A stretch of 64,000 bases of DNA from Sinorhizobium numidicum (GTDB lineage: Bacteria; Pseudomonadota; Alphaproteobacteria; Rhizobiales; Rhizobiaceae): the NCBI RefSeq assembly GCF_029892045.1, contig NZ_CP120367.1, positions 868,001 through 932,000 on the forward strand, given 5' to 3'. Positions 8,185 to 17,092 of this stretch are shown piece by piece. Position 1 is the first letter of the stretch, and each line of letters opens with the position of its first letter. The position numbers and the translations under genes are program-made. The notes under the pieces are model-generated. The model was not told where the DNA came from, made no database searches, and saw only the letters and a program-made list of their open reading frames with translations.

Positions 8185-9453
8185 CTACATTTGGCTCTTC
8201 AGTTCCTCACGCATCTGTTCGATCGCGTCCTGTGGATCGAGCTGGCCGTTCAAGGCGGGTACGATGAAGTTCTGCGTTGCCTCGTAGATCGGTCCGGCGA
8301 CACCGGCGAGCGGCGAGACGGGATCGAAGACGGCGGTGTCGGCGAGTTTGGCGTAGGTAGCGTTCGGCTGCATTGCCTTGAACTCGGCGCTTTCGGTCAC
8401 GGGCTTATAGGCCGGAATATGACCCGCACCGGCCCATGAAAGGCTATGCTCGTTCATCCACCCAATGATCTGAAGTACGGCATTCAGCTTCTCCGGCGTA
8501 ATCGGTTTCGCGTCGCTGTTCGGCACGGCAAAAGCGTGGGAGTCGGCCCAGGTCGCCGGCTGACCCATCAGCACGGGGATCTGAATCGCGCCCCATTCGA
8601 AGCCGAGATTGCCGTTCTTGGCGAGGTCGGCCATGGTCGGTACTTCCCAGACGCCGTTGATATGCATCGCCGCCTTGCCCGAGGTGAAAAGGGCGATCGA
8701 GGCTTCATAGGAAATAAGCTGCGGGGAATAGCCGGACGACACCCAATTCGCCATCGAGGTCAAGGCCTTGGCCCCGGCATCGCCGGGCAGAATTTCCTCT
8801 CCGTCGATGAATTTGCCGCCCTGCTGGGAAATGAGCGTGTAGAACACGCGCCACATGGAGCCGCCCTCGTCCGTGTGCAGCGAAAGCGGATATTGCACCT
8901 TGCCGGTCGCCTTGATTTTTTCAAGCGCCGCATTGAAATTGTCGAGACCATCCAGCCCCTTCGGCAAGCCGTCATCGCCGAGCAGGCCCGCTTCTTTCAG
9001 AATAGTCTTGTTGTAATAGAGGACGATCGAGTGGACGTCGAAGGGAATACCGTAGACCTTGCCGTCGGCGGTGGCCGAATTCCAGCTCGCTTCGACATAG
9101 TTTTCCTTCTTGATGCCTGCCGCCGCAAGCTCCTCGGGCGCCAACGGCCGGAGAATTCCAGACGGTATCGCCAGCGGGAAACGCGACAGATGATAGGTCA
9201 TGATGTCGGGCTGCTGACCGACGGCCGCGGACGTCTGGATCTTGCTATAGAAGGGAACGCCCCACTCGAGCGTCGTCGCGTTGATCCGGATGTCCGGATG
9301 CGTATCGTTGAACTCCTTGATGAGCGCCTTCATACGAACGCCGTCGCCGCCGCTCAAGAAATCCCACCAGGTGATATCGGTCTGCGCATAGGCGGCCGCT
9401 GAGGGCAGGATCGCCAGCGCACCCGCAAGGGCAAGTTTCAATAGCTTCTTCAT
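8185..9453 (-). CDS. ABC transporter substrate-binding protein (arabinoside importer)
   Basis: This 422-residue family 1 solute-binding protein has the signal peptide MKKLLKLALAGALAILPSAAAYA cleaved before QTDITWWDF. An AGGAGGAG site precedes the ATG. The mature protein shows the usual ITWWDFLSGGDG, VGQQPDIMTYH and VLYYNKTILKEAGL stretches. Linkage to abfA points to arabino-oligosaccharides or similar glycosides as ligand. It lies between the ATPase and the permease genes. Confidence 0.9.
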   Translation of the reverse strand: MKKLLKLALAGALAILPSAAAYAQTDITWWDFLSGGDGVRMKALIKEFNDTHPDIRINATTLEWGVPFYSKIQTSAAVGQQPDIMTYHLSRFPLAIPSGILRPLAPEELAAAGIKKENYVEASWNSATADGKVYGIPFDVHSIVLYYNKTILKEAGLLGDDGLPKGLDGLDNFNAALEKIKATGKVQYPLSLHTDEGGSMWRVFYTLISQQGGKFIDGEEILPGDAGAKALTSMANWVSSGYSPQLISYEASIALFTSGKAAMHINGVWEVPTMADLAKNGNLGFEWGAIQIPVLMGQPATWADSHAFAVPNSDAKPITPEKLNAVLQIIGWMNEHSLSWAGAGHIPAYKPVTESAEFKAMQPNATYAKLADTAVFDPVSPLAGVAGPIYEATQNFIVPALNGQLDPQDAIEQMREELKSQM

Positions 9454-9590
9454 GTCTCTCTCCTCCTGTCATGACACCCAGTCTGGCGGCTCGCGCCGCA
9501 TTGCTTCTTGCTCGGATTTCCTCCCATCCGAACAAGCAGGTCGCTCTTTCACTCAATCCGTGGTTTCGCTGTGTATCAGAATTACGAATA

Positions 9591-10679
9591 TCAACGCAGT
9601 CGCTCTCCCTGCCCGCTAAAGGCGAACATCTCGCCAGCATTGAGCGTGAGGCGGATCGCCTGTTTGGCATGCGGCCGCTCGTCGCCGCGGCATTCGACGA
9701 TCATCTCCTCACCTGTTGCCGTCAGGACATGCAGGTAGCCGGTTCCGCCGAGTTCCTCGATGAACTCCGCGGTGGCATTGAGGGGGACGCCTCCTTCCCG
9801 ATCGCCGAGCGTGACGTGTTCCGGCCGCACTCCGACGAAGATTTCTTCGCCTGTAGGCACGTTCGCCCCCGCCGCGATTTCGAACGGGACGCCCGGCGCG
9901 TCCTTGAGGTCGACGGCCAGCCGGCCAGCGCCGCTGGAGGCGACACGGGCTTTCAGGAAGTTCATGCTCGGGGAACCGATGAATCCTGCGACAAACATGT
10001 TGTCGGGATTTCGATAAAGCTCGAGTGGGGCGCCGACCTGCTGGACCACGCCCGACTTCAACACGACGATCTTGTCGGCCAGCGTCATTGCTTCGACCTG
10101 ATCGTGGGTGACGTAGACCATCGTTGCGCCGATCTGGCGATGCAGCCGGGCGATTTCCATACGCATTTTGACCCGCAGTTCCGCGTCGAGATTGGAGAGT
10201 GGCTCGTCGAAGAGAAAGACACGCGGCTCACGAACGATCGCCCGCCCGATCGCCACACGCTGGCGCTGCCCGCCGGAGAGCTGGCTCGGCTTGTGGTTCA
10301 GATAGTCCGTCAGCCGAAGAATATCCGCCGCCGCTCTGACCTTCGCCTCGATCTCGGCCTTGGGTCGCCGTGCGATGGAGAGGCTGAAGGCCATGTTGTC
10401 GAAGACGGAAAGATGCGGATAGAGCGCATAGGACTGAAAAACCATGGCCACGCCGCGCTTCGAAGCTTCCCGGCGAGTGACGTCCTCGGCATTGATCCTG
10501 ATCTCACCCCCGGTCGTCTCCTCGAGACCGGCAATCATTCGCAGGAGAGTGGATTTTCCGCAGCCGGACGGACCGACAAAAACTGCAAACTCGCCCTGCT
10601 CGATTTCGATGTCGACATCATGGATCACCTTCACGGCGCCGAATGATTTGCTGACGCCCGTCAACTTGATTCCGGACAT
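9591..10679 (-). CDS. ABC transporter ATP-binding protein, UgpC/MsmK type
   Basis: This is a 362-residue CUT1 ATPase. Walker A is GPSGCGKST (36-44), the Q-loop FQSYALYPH, the signature LSGGQ (134-138) and Walker B VFLFDEP (154-160), with the switch H in YVTHDQVEA. The C-terminal OB-like MalK regulatory domain (GVRPEHV, then GEMFAFSGQGERL) is complete. GGGAGGT lies six bases before the ATG. It energises the two permeases downstream, though such ATPases often serve several importers. Confidence 0.92.
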   Translation of the reverse strand: MSGIKLTGVSKSFGAVKVIHDVDIEIEQGEFAVFVGPSGCGKSTLLRMIAGLEETTGGEIRINAEDVTRREASKRGVAMVFQSYALYPHLSVFDNMAFSLSIARRPKAEIEAKVRAAADILRLTDYLNHKPSQLSGGQRQRVAIGRAIVREPRVFLFDEPLSNLDAELRVKMRMEIARLHRQIGATMVYVTHDQVEAMTLADKIVVLKSGVVQQVGAPLELYRNPDNMFVAGFIGSPSMNFLKARVASSGAGRLAVDLKDAPGVPFEIAAGANVPTGEEIFVGVRPEHVTLGDREGGVPLNATAEFIEELGGTGYLHVLTATGEEMIVECRGDERPHAKQAIRLTLNAGEMFAFSGQGERLR

Positions 10680-10746
10680 TGGACCTCCCTATAATAACGA
10701 TTGGTCCGGGGAGACTCCTCATACCACCCCGGGACCAATGCCCGGC

Positions 10747-12267
10747 TCACGCTGATGCGACGGAAATCAGAACGAAATGGTAGGATTTCGGCGGCAGCGA
10801 GCCGACGAGCGAGCCAGCTTCGTCAATGGTAAGCTCCCTCCCCGCCTTCGGAACGATGCGGTTCTGATCCTCAACCGAGTTGCCCGCCTTCAGGTCCTCG
10901 CCCTCAAGCATGTGATGCTGCAAGATGTTGACTTGGCTGAAGCCCTGCAGATCGACCGTGATGCCGAGCGGTTCATCGAGGCTGCGGTTGATGGCGAAGA
11001 TCGCGATCGATTTGCCGTCCTCCTGCAGCACCGCCGAGAGATCGAGATAGGGCACGTCCTGAGCCACCTCGCAATCGTAGGTGGGGCCGGATGCCGCCAC
11101 GGTGAGCGCCGTGCCGCGGCCGTATTTCGAGGCATATTGCAGCGGATAATAGATCGACTGACGCCAGGCCGGACCGCCGGCCTTGGTCAGGATCGGCGCG
11201 ATGACATTGACGAGCTGCGCCACGCAGGCGATCTTGACCCGGTCGGACCGGCGAATGAAGACGTTGAGCAAGGAGCCGACGAAGATCGCGTCCTCGAGAT
11301 TGTAAAGTTCCTCGAGCAGCGGCGGCGCTTCCGGCCAGTCCCAGCTTGCAATCCGTTCGCCGTCCTCCTTGCGGTCGTGATACCAGACGTTCCACTCGTC
11401 GAAGCAGATCTTGACATCGCGCTTGGAGCGCTTTTTCGCCTTGATATAATCGATGACGCCGCCGATGGTCACGATGTAGCGGTCGAGGTCGATCGCCTTG
11501 GCGTAGTAGTTGAGCGTGTCCTGCTCCTCATTGCCGAAGTACTTGTGCAGGGAGATGTAGTCGACGCTGTCGTAGCTGGCGTCGAGAACCGTCGCCTCCC
11601 ATTCCGGATAGGTCTTCATCTTGTCGTTCGACGAGCCGCAGACGACCGTCTCCAGCGTCTTGTCGAAATATTTGAAAGCCTTGCTCACCTCGTTGGCGAG
11701 GTGGCCGTATTCAGCAGCACTCTTGTGTCCAACCTGCCAGGGCCCGTCCATCTCGTTGCCAAGGCACCAGATGCGGACGTTGTGCGGCTCCTTGTAACCA
11801 TGCTTCGCGCGCAGATCGCTCCAGTAGGTACCGCCCGGGTGGTTGCAATACTCGAGGAAGTTGCGGGCGTCGTCCAAGCCGCGCGAACCGAGATTCATCG
11901 CCAACATCATCTCGGTCCCGGCAAGCTTCGCCCAGTCGGCAAACTCGTTGACGCCGACCTGGTTGGTTTCGCGGGTGCGCCAGGCAAGATCGAGCCGCAC
12001 AGGACGCTCCGCTCGCGGGCCGATGCCATCCTCCCACCGATAGGCCGAAACGAAGTTGCCGCCGGGATATCGCACGATCGGCATATCGAGGTCGCGCACC
12101 ATATCCAGAACGTCGGTACGAAAGCCGTCCCGGTCCGCATTTTCGTGGCCGGGTTCATAGATCCCGGTGTAGACCGCACGACCCATATGTTCCAGGAAGG
12201 AGCCGTAAACCCGCTTATCAACGGTCGAGATGGTGTATTCCCGGTTAAGGGTCGCTTTCGCTCGCAT
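10747..12267 (-). CDS. abfA: Alpha-L-arabinofuranosidase, GH51
   Basis: This 506-residue glycosidase hydrolyses terminal alpha-L-arabinofuranosyl residues from arabinan, arabinoxylan or their fragments. The acid/base is Glu172 in WCLGNEMDGPW and the nucleophile is Glu291 in ICFDEWNVWY, with VRYPGGNF and NHPGGTYWSDLR also characteristic of GH51. No signal peptide is present, so it acts in the cytoplasm on imported oligosaccharides, which fits the ABC importer encoded just downstream. I chose ATG 12267 (AGGAAG five bases upstream); an ATG 12 bases earlier is possible but lacks a ribosome site. It is probably the first gene of the operon. Confidence 0.9.
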   Translation of the reverse strand: MRAKATLNREYTISTVDKRVYGSFLEHMGRAVYTGIYEPGHENADRDGFRTDVLDMVRDLDMPIVRYPGGNFVSAYRWEDGIGPRAERPVRLDLAWRTRETNQVGVNEFADWAKLAGTEMMLAMNLGSRGLDDARNFLEYCNHPGGTYWSDLRAKHGYKEPHNVRIWCLGNEMDGPWQVGHKSAAEYGHLANEVSKAFKYFDKTLETVVCGSSNDKMKTYPEWEATVLDASYDSVDYISLHKYFGNEEQDTLNYYAKAIDLDRYIVTIGGVIDYIKAKKRSKRDVKICFDEWNVWYHDRKEDGERIASWDWPEAPPLLEELYNLEDAIFVGSLLNVFIRRSDRVKIACVAQLVNVIAPILTKAGGPAWRQSIYYPLQYASKYGRGTALTVAASGPTYDCEVAQDVPYLDLSAVLQEDGKSIAIFAINRSLDEPLGITVDLQGFSQVNILQHHMLEGEDLKAGNSVEDQNRIVPKAGRELTIDEAGSLVGSLPPKSYHFVLISVASA

Positions 12268-12279
12268 GGGCTTCCTCAT

Positions 12280-12709
12280 TTATTGAATTCGATTTTGCGT
12301 GAAGCTAATCTGTATGATTTTTCATTTCAAGTAGTTTGTTTTGTATCAAAAAAACAGATAAGCAAACACCGACTGCTCGTTAGCACGGCCGATAACAGCC
12401 CATAGATCGAGATGTGTTCGTGGACGAGCTGTTGCCGCGGCCCACGCTATACGCCCACCCCGCGCGGCCGGCGTTCGGAGCCGATGCAAATTCGTTCATG
12501 GCGGCGGAACGATCCGAGACTTCATTGATTTGGAAAGAAGCCCAGCTTTGGCGGGCCCACGCCGCGCGAAAGTGGTCGTTTATGGTATCAAAGCCGCCGC
12601 TGTCATCATAAACTAAACCCGTCGCCTAAGGTGAAGACAGCCGTTATTGGGCGAGCTCTCCGGAATACGGCGGGGCTGGAACCTGAAGCACGACGGGAGC
12701 ATATCGCTC
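12280..12709. other. Intergenic region, probable divergent promoters
   Basis: These 430 bases lie between abfA (minus) and the site-2 protease (plus). Near abfA is an AT-rich stretch with an inverted repeat TGTTTT (12337-12342) / AAAACA (12351-12356) with an 8-base spacer, about 70 bases before the abfA start. It is a candidate operator but only six bases per arm. The remainder (12410-12640) shows no gene I can support. Confidence 0.4.
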
Positions 12710-13837
12710 ATGGGTTGGTCTTTCAGAATTGGAACGATCGGTGGAACCGCAATCCGCGTTCATGTGACATTCGCGCTTCTGCTCGTCTGGATCTGGCTCA
12801 TGCACTATCGGATCGGCGGAACGCCGGCGGCCCTGGAGGGTATCGCCTTCGTCATGGCGGTCTTCGTCTGCGTCGTTCTGCATGAATTCGGCCATATTGC
12901 CGCTGCGCGGCGTTTCGGCATCAAGACGCCCGACATAACGTTGCTACCGATTGGCGGCGTCGCCCGCCTTGAACGCATGCCCGAAGAGCCCGGCGAAGAA
13001 TTCGTGATCGCCATCGCCGGCCCGCTCGTCAATGTGGCAATTGCGGCGGTGATCTTTGCCGTGCTTGGCACCTCGGTCGGGATGGAGCAGATGGCCGGTG
13101 TCGAGGATCCGCAGATGAGCTTTCTGGCAAGGCTTGCCGGGGTCAACGTCTTCCTTGTCCTTTTCAATATGATTCCGGCTTTTCCGATGGATGGCGGGCG
13201 TGTGCTGCGTGCCGCGCTTGCCTCGCGCCTGACCTGGTCACGTGCCACTCAGATCGCAGCGACGATCGGTCAGGGGCTCGCCTTCGTCTTCGGCTTCGTC
13301 GGCTTGTTTTACAATCCGCTGCTGATCTTCATCGGAATCTTCGTCTATCTGGCTGCGACGGCGGAAGCGCAGAACGCCCAGATCCGCGAAATTTCCGAAA
13401 GTGTCATGATCGCCGACGTCATGATCACAGAGTTCGCGAGGCTTGAGCGTTCGGCGAGTATTGACGAAGCAATCGAGGCGCTGCTCGCAACCACACAGCG
13501 CGAGTTCCCCGTGGTCGATCCGGTCGGCCATTTCGAGGGTCTGCTGACGCGCGACGACATGATCCGTACTTTGAAGGAGAATGGTCCGGCGACACCAGTC
13601 GTGTCCGCGATGCGCCGCGACGTGCCGACGATCCACTATCGAAAGCGCCTAGAGGAAAGTCTGCGCCTGATGCAAAACGCGAATTCACCGGCCGTCGCCG
13701 TGCTGGACGGTTCCGGTCGTCTGGTTGGCCTGATGACCCACGAGACGATAGGCGAGATGATGATGGTGCGCGCTGCGGCTGCCGGTCGTTTCCGCTTCGG
13801 CCACTTGCGGCGCGGCAATTCGGATATCCGAAGCTAA
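12710..13837 (+). CDS. Site-2-protease-like M50 metalloprotease with CBS domains
   Basis: This is a 375-residue inner-membrane protein. The zinc motif HEFGH is at residues 58-62 in a membrane helix, and the second metal ligand motif is NMIPAFPMDGG (153-163). There are about six membrane segments, then two CBS motifs from about residue 240 (VMIADVMI, FPVVDPVGHFEGLLTRDD, AVAVLDGSGRLVGLMTHE), which usually bind adenine nucleotides. The family cleaves membrane-embedded substrates such as anti-sigma factors. ATG 12710 (GGGAG upstream) starts just before IGTIGGTAIRVHVTF, the first helix. The substrate is unknown and no sigma/anti-sigma pair is adjacent. Confidence 0.85.
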   Translation: MGWSFRIGTIGGTAIRVHVTFALLLVWIWLMHYRIGGTPAALEGIAFVMAVFVCVVLHEFGHIAAARRFGIKTPDITLLPIGGVARLERMPEEPGEEFVIAIAGPLVNVAIAAVIFAVLGTSVGMEQMAGVEDPQMSFLARLAGVNVFLVLFNMIPAFPMDGGRVLRAALASRLTWSRATQIAATIGQGLAFVFGFVGLFYNPLLIFIGIFVYLAATAEAQNAQIREISESVMIADVMITEFARLERSASIDEAIEALLATTQREFPVVDPVGHFEGLLTRDDMIRTLKENGPATPVVSAMRRDVPTIHYRKRLEESLRLMQNANSPAVAVLDGSGRLVGLMTHETIGEMMMVRAAAAGRFRFGHLRRGNSDIRS

Positions 13838-13883
13838 GGAGGACCCGGCGCGGAACCGATTGTGAGCTGACGCGTTCGGCTAC

Positions 13884-13951
13884 TAATGCGTGATTCCTTA
13901 AATCGGAACCGATCGAGGGGATCCATGCGTATTTCAAAGTGCTACAGCGTC
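13884..13951 (-). repeat. Rhizobial palindromic mosaic repeat (CTACAGCG type), copy 1 (partial)
   Basis: The block reads TTCCTTAAATCGGAACCGAT, then about 20 bases, then TTCAAAGTGCTACAGCG. It matches the reverse complement of the element at 25978-26082. This copy contains the CCTTAAATCGG hairpin and the CTACAGCG arm but lacks the second hairpin, so it is truncated or a sub-type. Such intergenic palindromes are dispersed in Sinorhizobium genomes. Confidence 0.7.
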
Positions 13952-13993
13952 TAGAACAACGCACCGCGCGGCAAGAAATTCGGATTCGGCGTC

Positions 13994-14494
13994 ATGTTCG
14001 TGGCTTTGCAGGTCTTCACGATCGTGCTCGTGACAATTGCAACGGCGCTCGCTCTCGCCCACGCCCTTGAGTGGCCGGGCAAATTGCGTCTTACGAAAGA
14101 GCAGTATTTTGCCATCCAGCCAATTTACTACCCGGGCTTCACCATTGGCGGTGCGGCCGAGCCCTCCGGTCTACTCCTCGTCGCGGTGCTCCTCTATGTG
14201 ATGCCGACCGGCACGCTGGCTCATTGGCTGACCGCCGCCGCCTTCGTCGCGTTGCTGGCGATGCATGCGACCTATTGGATCTTAACGCATCCGGTGAACA
14301 ACTTCTGGCTCAAGGACACTAAGCTGCTGCGAGCGGGGGCGAGTTTCTTCAAACTTGGCGCTTCGCGCGCTCCAGATGCACGGGAGGACGTGGATTGGAC
14401 TGCTCTGCGCGACCGCTGGGAATTCTCACATGTGGTGCGGGCGGGACTAGGCATGGTCAGCCTGGTCTTGCTCGTGACCGCGGTCGCGCTCTAA
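13994..14494 (+). CDS. Four-helix membrane protein, DUF1772-like, function unknown
   Basis: This 166-residue protein has four hydrophobic segments (residues 1-25, 55-75, 78-97 and about 145-165). Conserved-looking features are LAHALEWPGKLRLTKEQYF, a central WILTHPVNNFW, and DRWEFSHVVRAGLGM near the last helix. A related layout (FAHVLEAP, then RLRWETGHMMVAAAKI) occurs in the minus-strand protein at 15070, suggesting the two are distant paralogues. Role unknown; it stands 48 bases before the DUF305 gene, so they may be co-transcribed. Confidence 0.65.
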   Translation: MFVALQVFTIVLVTIATALALAHALEWPGKLRLTKEQYFAIQPIYYPGFTIGGAAEPSGLLLVAVLLYVMPTGTLAHWLTAAAFVALLAMHATYWILTHPVNNFWLKDTKLLRAGASFFKLGASRAPDAREDVDWTALRDRWEFSHVVRAGLGMVSLVLLVTAVAL

Positions 14495-14542
14495 CGAGAC
14501 GCCCGGCGCAGGCCGCGGCGCATTGCTAGCAAGGATAGCATC

Positions 14543-14989
14543 GTGATGATCTCCCATTACGGCAATCTCGCAATCAACCTTGTGATCAGCCTGGTCCTGA
14601 TGTACCTCGTCATGTTCACGATGATCGACGGCCTTGGCGATTTCTATAACAATCTCAACACCTTCTACATGGCGCTGATGATGGTCGCTCCGATGGCCAT
14701 CCTGATGCTGCTTATGATGGGGTCGATGTACCAGAGCAAACGGTTGAACCTCGTTCTCTACGTCGGCTTCGTTGCTCTCTTCGTTGCCGCCTTCGCGTTC
14801 ATGCGGGCGCAGAGCTTCATCGGCAACGAGCAGTTCCTGCGCTCGATGATCCCGCACCATTCGGGCGCAATCCTCATGTGCCGCGAGGCCACGGTCAGCG
14901 ACCCCGAGATCGTCGCCCTGTGCGGCAGGATCATCGAATCTCAGCGCCAGGAGATCGTTCAGATGAAGGGTATTCTCTCTCGCTATTGA
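14543..14989 (+). CDS. DUF305-family membrane protein
   Basis: This 148-residue protein has three hydrophobic segments in residues 8-90, then a DUF305 helix pair: MIPHHSGAILMC (HH at 105-106), with CGRIIESQRQEIVQMKGIL at the end. DUF305 proteins carry M-x-x-H-H and Q-x-x-E-I-x-x-M motifs and are often linked to copper or other metal handling. Here that is only a family-level hint. The start is GTG 14543 or ATG 14546; AAGGA is 7 or 10 bases upstream. Confidence 0.8.
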   Translation: MMISHYGNLAINLVISLVLMYLVMFTMIDGLGDFYNNLNTFYMALMMVAPMAILMLLMMGSMYQSKRLNLVLYVGFVALFVAAFAFMRAQSFIGNEQFLRSMIPHHSGAILMCREATVSDPEIVALCGRIIESQRQEIVQMKGILSRY

Positions 14990-15069
14990 CTGGGAGAAGC
15001 TGCCCCACTCCCGCGTTTATGCTGCGGACGTCGCGCTTGTCGTTGCAACTGGCCCTCATCCGTCGTGAT

Positions 15070-15555
15070 CTAAGGCGCCCCGCCCGGCAGGCGCGGAGCC
15101 AGGAGGGCAACGCATATCGATGCGAAGCCCAGTATTTTTGCTGCCGCCACCATCATGTGGCCGGTCTCCCATCGTAAACGAACCGCTTCGAAATCGGGCG
15201 GAATGGGGCCGGGCGCCCAAGTTGCCAATATCGCATTGGCTGGCTCGACAAGCGTGAACCACGCCGCCAGCCCCGCTGCGAGGAGACCGGCGCCGGCGAG
15301 CGCGAACCAGAAAGCAGGTCTCTCGCTGGCAAGCAGATAGGCCAGGAAGAAGGCCGTCAATATAGCCGCCACGTCGAGTGGAGCGCCGACTTTCGGGAAA
15401 AGCACGAATTGGCCGTTGAACACCGTAGCCTCGCGCCACAACTCCGGCGACCAAACGACCAGTCGCGGCGGTGCTTCCAGCACATGGGCAAACGAGGGCC
15501 CAAGGCTCAATGCCGTGAGCAACAGCGACGCCAGGGCTGTCAGATAGAGCACCAT
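15070..15555 (-). CDS. Four-helix membrane protein, DUF1772-like, function unknown
   Basis: This is a 161-residue, four-helix protein (MVLYLTALASLLLTALSLGPSFAHVLE, then VAAILTAFFLAYLLA, AFWFALAGAGLLAAGLAAWF and a last helix near AAKILGFASICVALLA). Between helices 3 and 4 it has the family-like RLRWETGHMMV segment. It is convergent with the DUF305 gene and resembles the 13994 protein in layout. The function is not known to me. Confidence 0.7.
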   Translation of the reverse strand: MVLYLTALASLLLTALSLGPSFAHVLEAPPRLVVWSPELWREATVFNGQFVLFPKVGAPLDVAAILTAFFLAYLLASERPAFWFALAGAGLLAAGLAAWFTLVEPANAILATWAPGPIPPDFEAVRLRWETGHMMVAAAKILGFASICVALLAPRLPGGAP

Positions 15556-15805
15556 GGTTCTGTCCTTCCCCAGGGAAACCGCAGGTACGGTAGCGATGGT
15601 CCCGAACTATAGCTCTCCGTGGATTGGTCCCGAAAACAACCGCAGCGAGCCATCGAGATCGAGCGCTGACAGCCCGGCTCTACATGCAGCAAAACCAACT
15701 AGCCCTGCAGACCGGGCATGGCTCTTCACGGAATGTTGTTGATCGTAGTGCCCACGTTGGCCTGCTTCTCTCTATACTGACCCGAGAGAAACGGGAAATC
15801 GACCT

Positions 15806-17059
15806 ATGCGCGTGAAGACGCTCGGCGCCTTGCCATTCGCGTTCCTGCTCTTGCTCATGCATGGGCAGAGCCTTGCACTTGAGCCCCCTCGTTCGGGCCA
15901 CCCGGTCTTCGATCGCGCCGTCGAGCTCGTGATCGACAATTTCTATGACACGTCCGCGCTCGATCGTTTCGCCGCTGCGGTACGCAGGGAGACCCACGAC
16001 GAGGCCCAGCCGCTTGCCAAGAGCAGTCCTACGCCCCGTGTCGATGCGGCGATCGCGACTATTCTCGCAGGTCTAGGGGCGTCGCACACCGCCCGCTTCA
16101 CATCCGACACGATCGACTACTACGAACTTGCGGACATATTTCGTTTCGCGATCCGAAACGATATCAAGCGCTTGTTCCCGCCAAATGGCGAGCCCAGCTA
16201 TGCCGGCATCGGCATGGTCACGCGGCTGGAGAATGGTTCGCGCTTCGTCAGCGACGTCTATGACGGCGGGCCGGCAGAACGGGCGGGGATCCGGGTCGGC
16301 GACGAAATTCTCTCGGTGGACGGCGCCCCCTATCGGGAAATCACGTCCTTCCGAGACAAGGTCGGACGAACTGTCGACGTACGGCTGCGGCGCGACCGTG
16401 GCGCGCCGCCGATTACCATCACGGTCGCCGTCGAGCGCTTGAAGCCGCTTCGCACCTTTGCAAAGGCGATAGAGGAGAGCGTCACGCTTACCGAAAGCGA
16501 GGGGCGCCGCATCGGCTATTTGCGGCTCTGGACGCTCTCCTCGTCCGACGGCCTAGACATCGTCGCCCGCGAGCTTTCGCTCGGCCGCCTCAAGGATGCC
16601 GATGGCGTCATCGTTGACCTGCGCGGCCGCTGGGGCGGCGGTCCGCCCGACGCGGCAGACCTCTTCGTCGGCGGCGTGCCGACTTTCCGGCTGGTCTCGC
16701 GGGACGGCAAGGACATGCTTGCGACTGTTCGCTGGCGCCGGCCGGTGGTGGCCATCATCGATGAAGGCGCGAGAAGCGGCCTTGAGCTCTTCGCCTACGC
16801 GTTGAAGGCGAACGGCATACCGCTCGTCGGAACGCGCACCGCTGGCGCGTTGCTCGCTGGGCGCGCCTTTCTCCTTCCCGATGACAGTCTATTGGAACTG
16901 GCGGTCTCCGACGCGGTGATCGACGAGGGCCTGCGCCTCGAGGGGCGCGGCGTCGATCCGGACATCCCGGTGTCGTTCAGCCTACCCTATGCGGCCGGGC
17001 GCGACCCGCAGCTCGATGCCGCAACGGAGGAGATGCGGCGCATTCTCGCCAAGGGTTGA
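15806..17059 (+). CDS. Exported S41 family peptidase with PDZ domain
   Basis: This is a 417-residue protein. The N-terminal signal sequence MRVKTLGALPFAFLLLLMHGQSLA is followed by a helical region, a PDZ domain (about residues 125-215, YAGIGMVTRLENG to GIRVGDEILSVDGAPYR) and an S41 core (GRRIGYLRLWTLSS, GVIVDLRGRWGG, VVAIIDEGARSGLELFAYALK). The nucleophile would be Ser324. The lysine of the CtpA Ser/Lys dyad, normally in a T-x-G-K-G motif, is replaced by the GTRTAGALLAGR stretch. The protein therefore uses the tricorn-like variant or is inactive. It probably acts in the periplasm; substrate unknown. Confidence 0.75.
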   Translation: MRVKTLGALPFAFLLLLMHGQSLALEPPRSGHPVFDRAVELVIDNFYDTSALDRFAAAVRRETHDEAQPLAKSSPTPRVDAAIATILAGLGASHTARFTSDTIDYYELADIFRFAIRNDIKRLFPPNGEPSYAGIGMVTRLENGSRFVSDVYDGGPAERAGIRVGDEILSVDGAPYREITSFRDKVGRTVDVRLRRDRGAPPITITVAVERLKPLRTFAKAIEESVTLTESEGRRIGYLRLWTLSSSDGLDIVARELSLGRLKDADGVIVDLRGRWGGGPPDAADLFVGGVPTFRLVSRDGKDMLATVRWRRPVVAIIDEGARSGLELFAYALKANGIPLVGTRTAGALLAGRAFLLPDDSLLELAVSDAVIDEGLRLEGRGVDPDIPVSFSLPYAAGRDPQLDAATEEMRRILAKG

Positions 17060-17092
17060 GGCGCCGCCGTTTGCCGCCCTTTAGACTAGCCC

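Noticed and set aside
6697..8439. Long plus-strand open frame of 580 codons
   Set aside because: It lies entirely opposite the two permease genes and part of the binding-protein gene, whose motifs are clear. Its composition (His, Asp, Glu, Arg, Gln rich) is the usual antisense shadow of high-GC coding DNA.
10777..12405. Plus-strand frame of 542 codons opposite abfA
   Set aside because: Antisense shadow of the GH51 gene, which has both catalytic glutamates; no ribosome site or domain.
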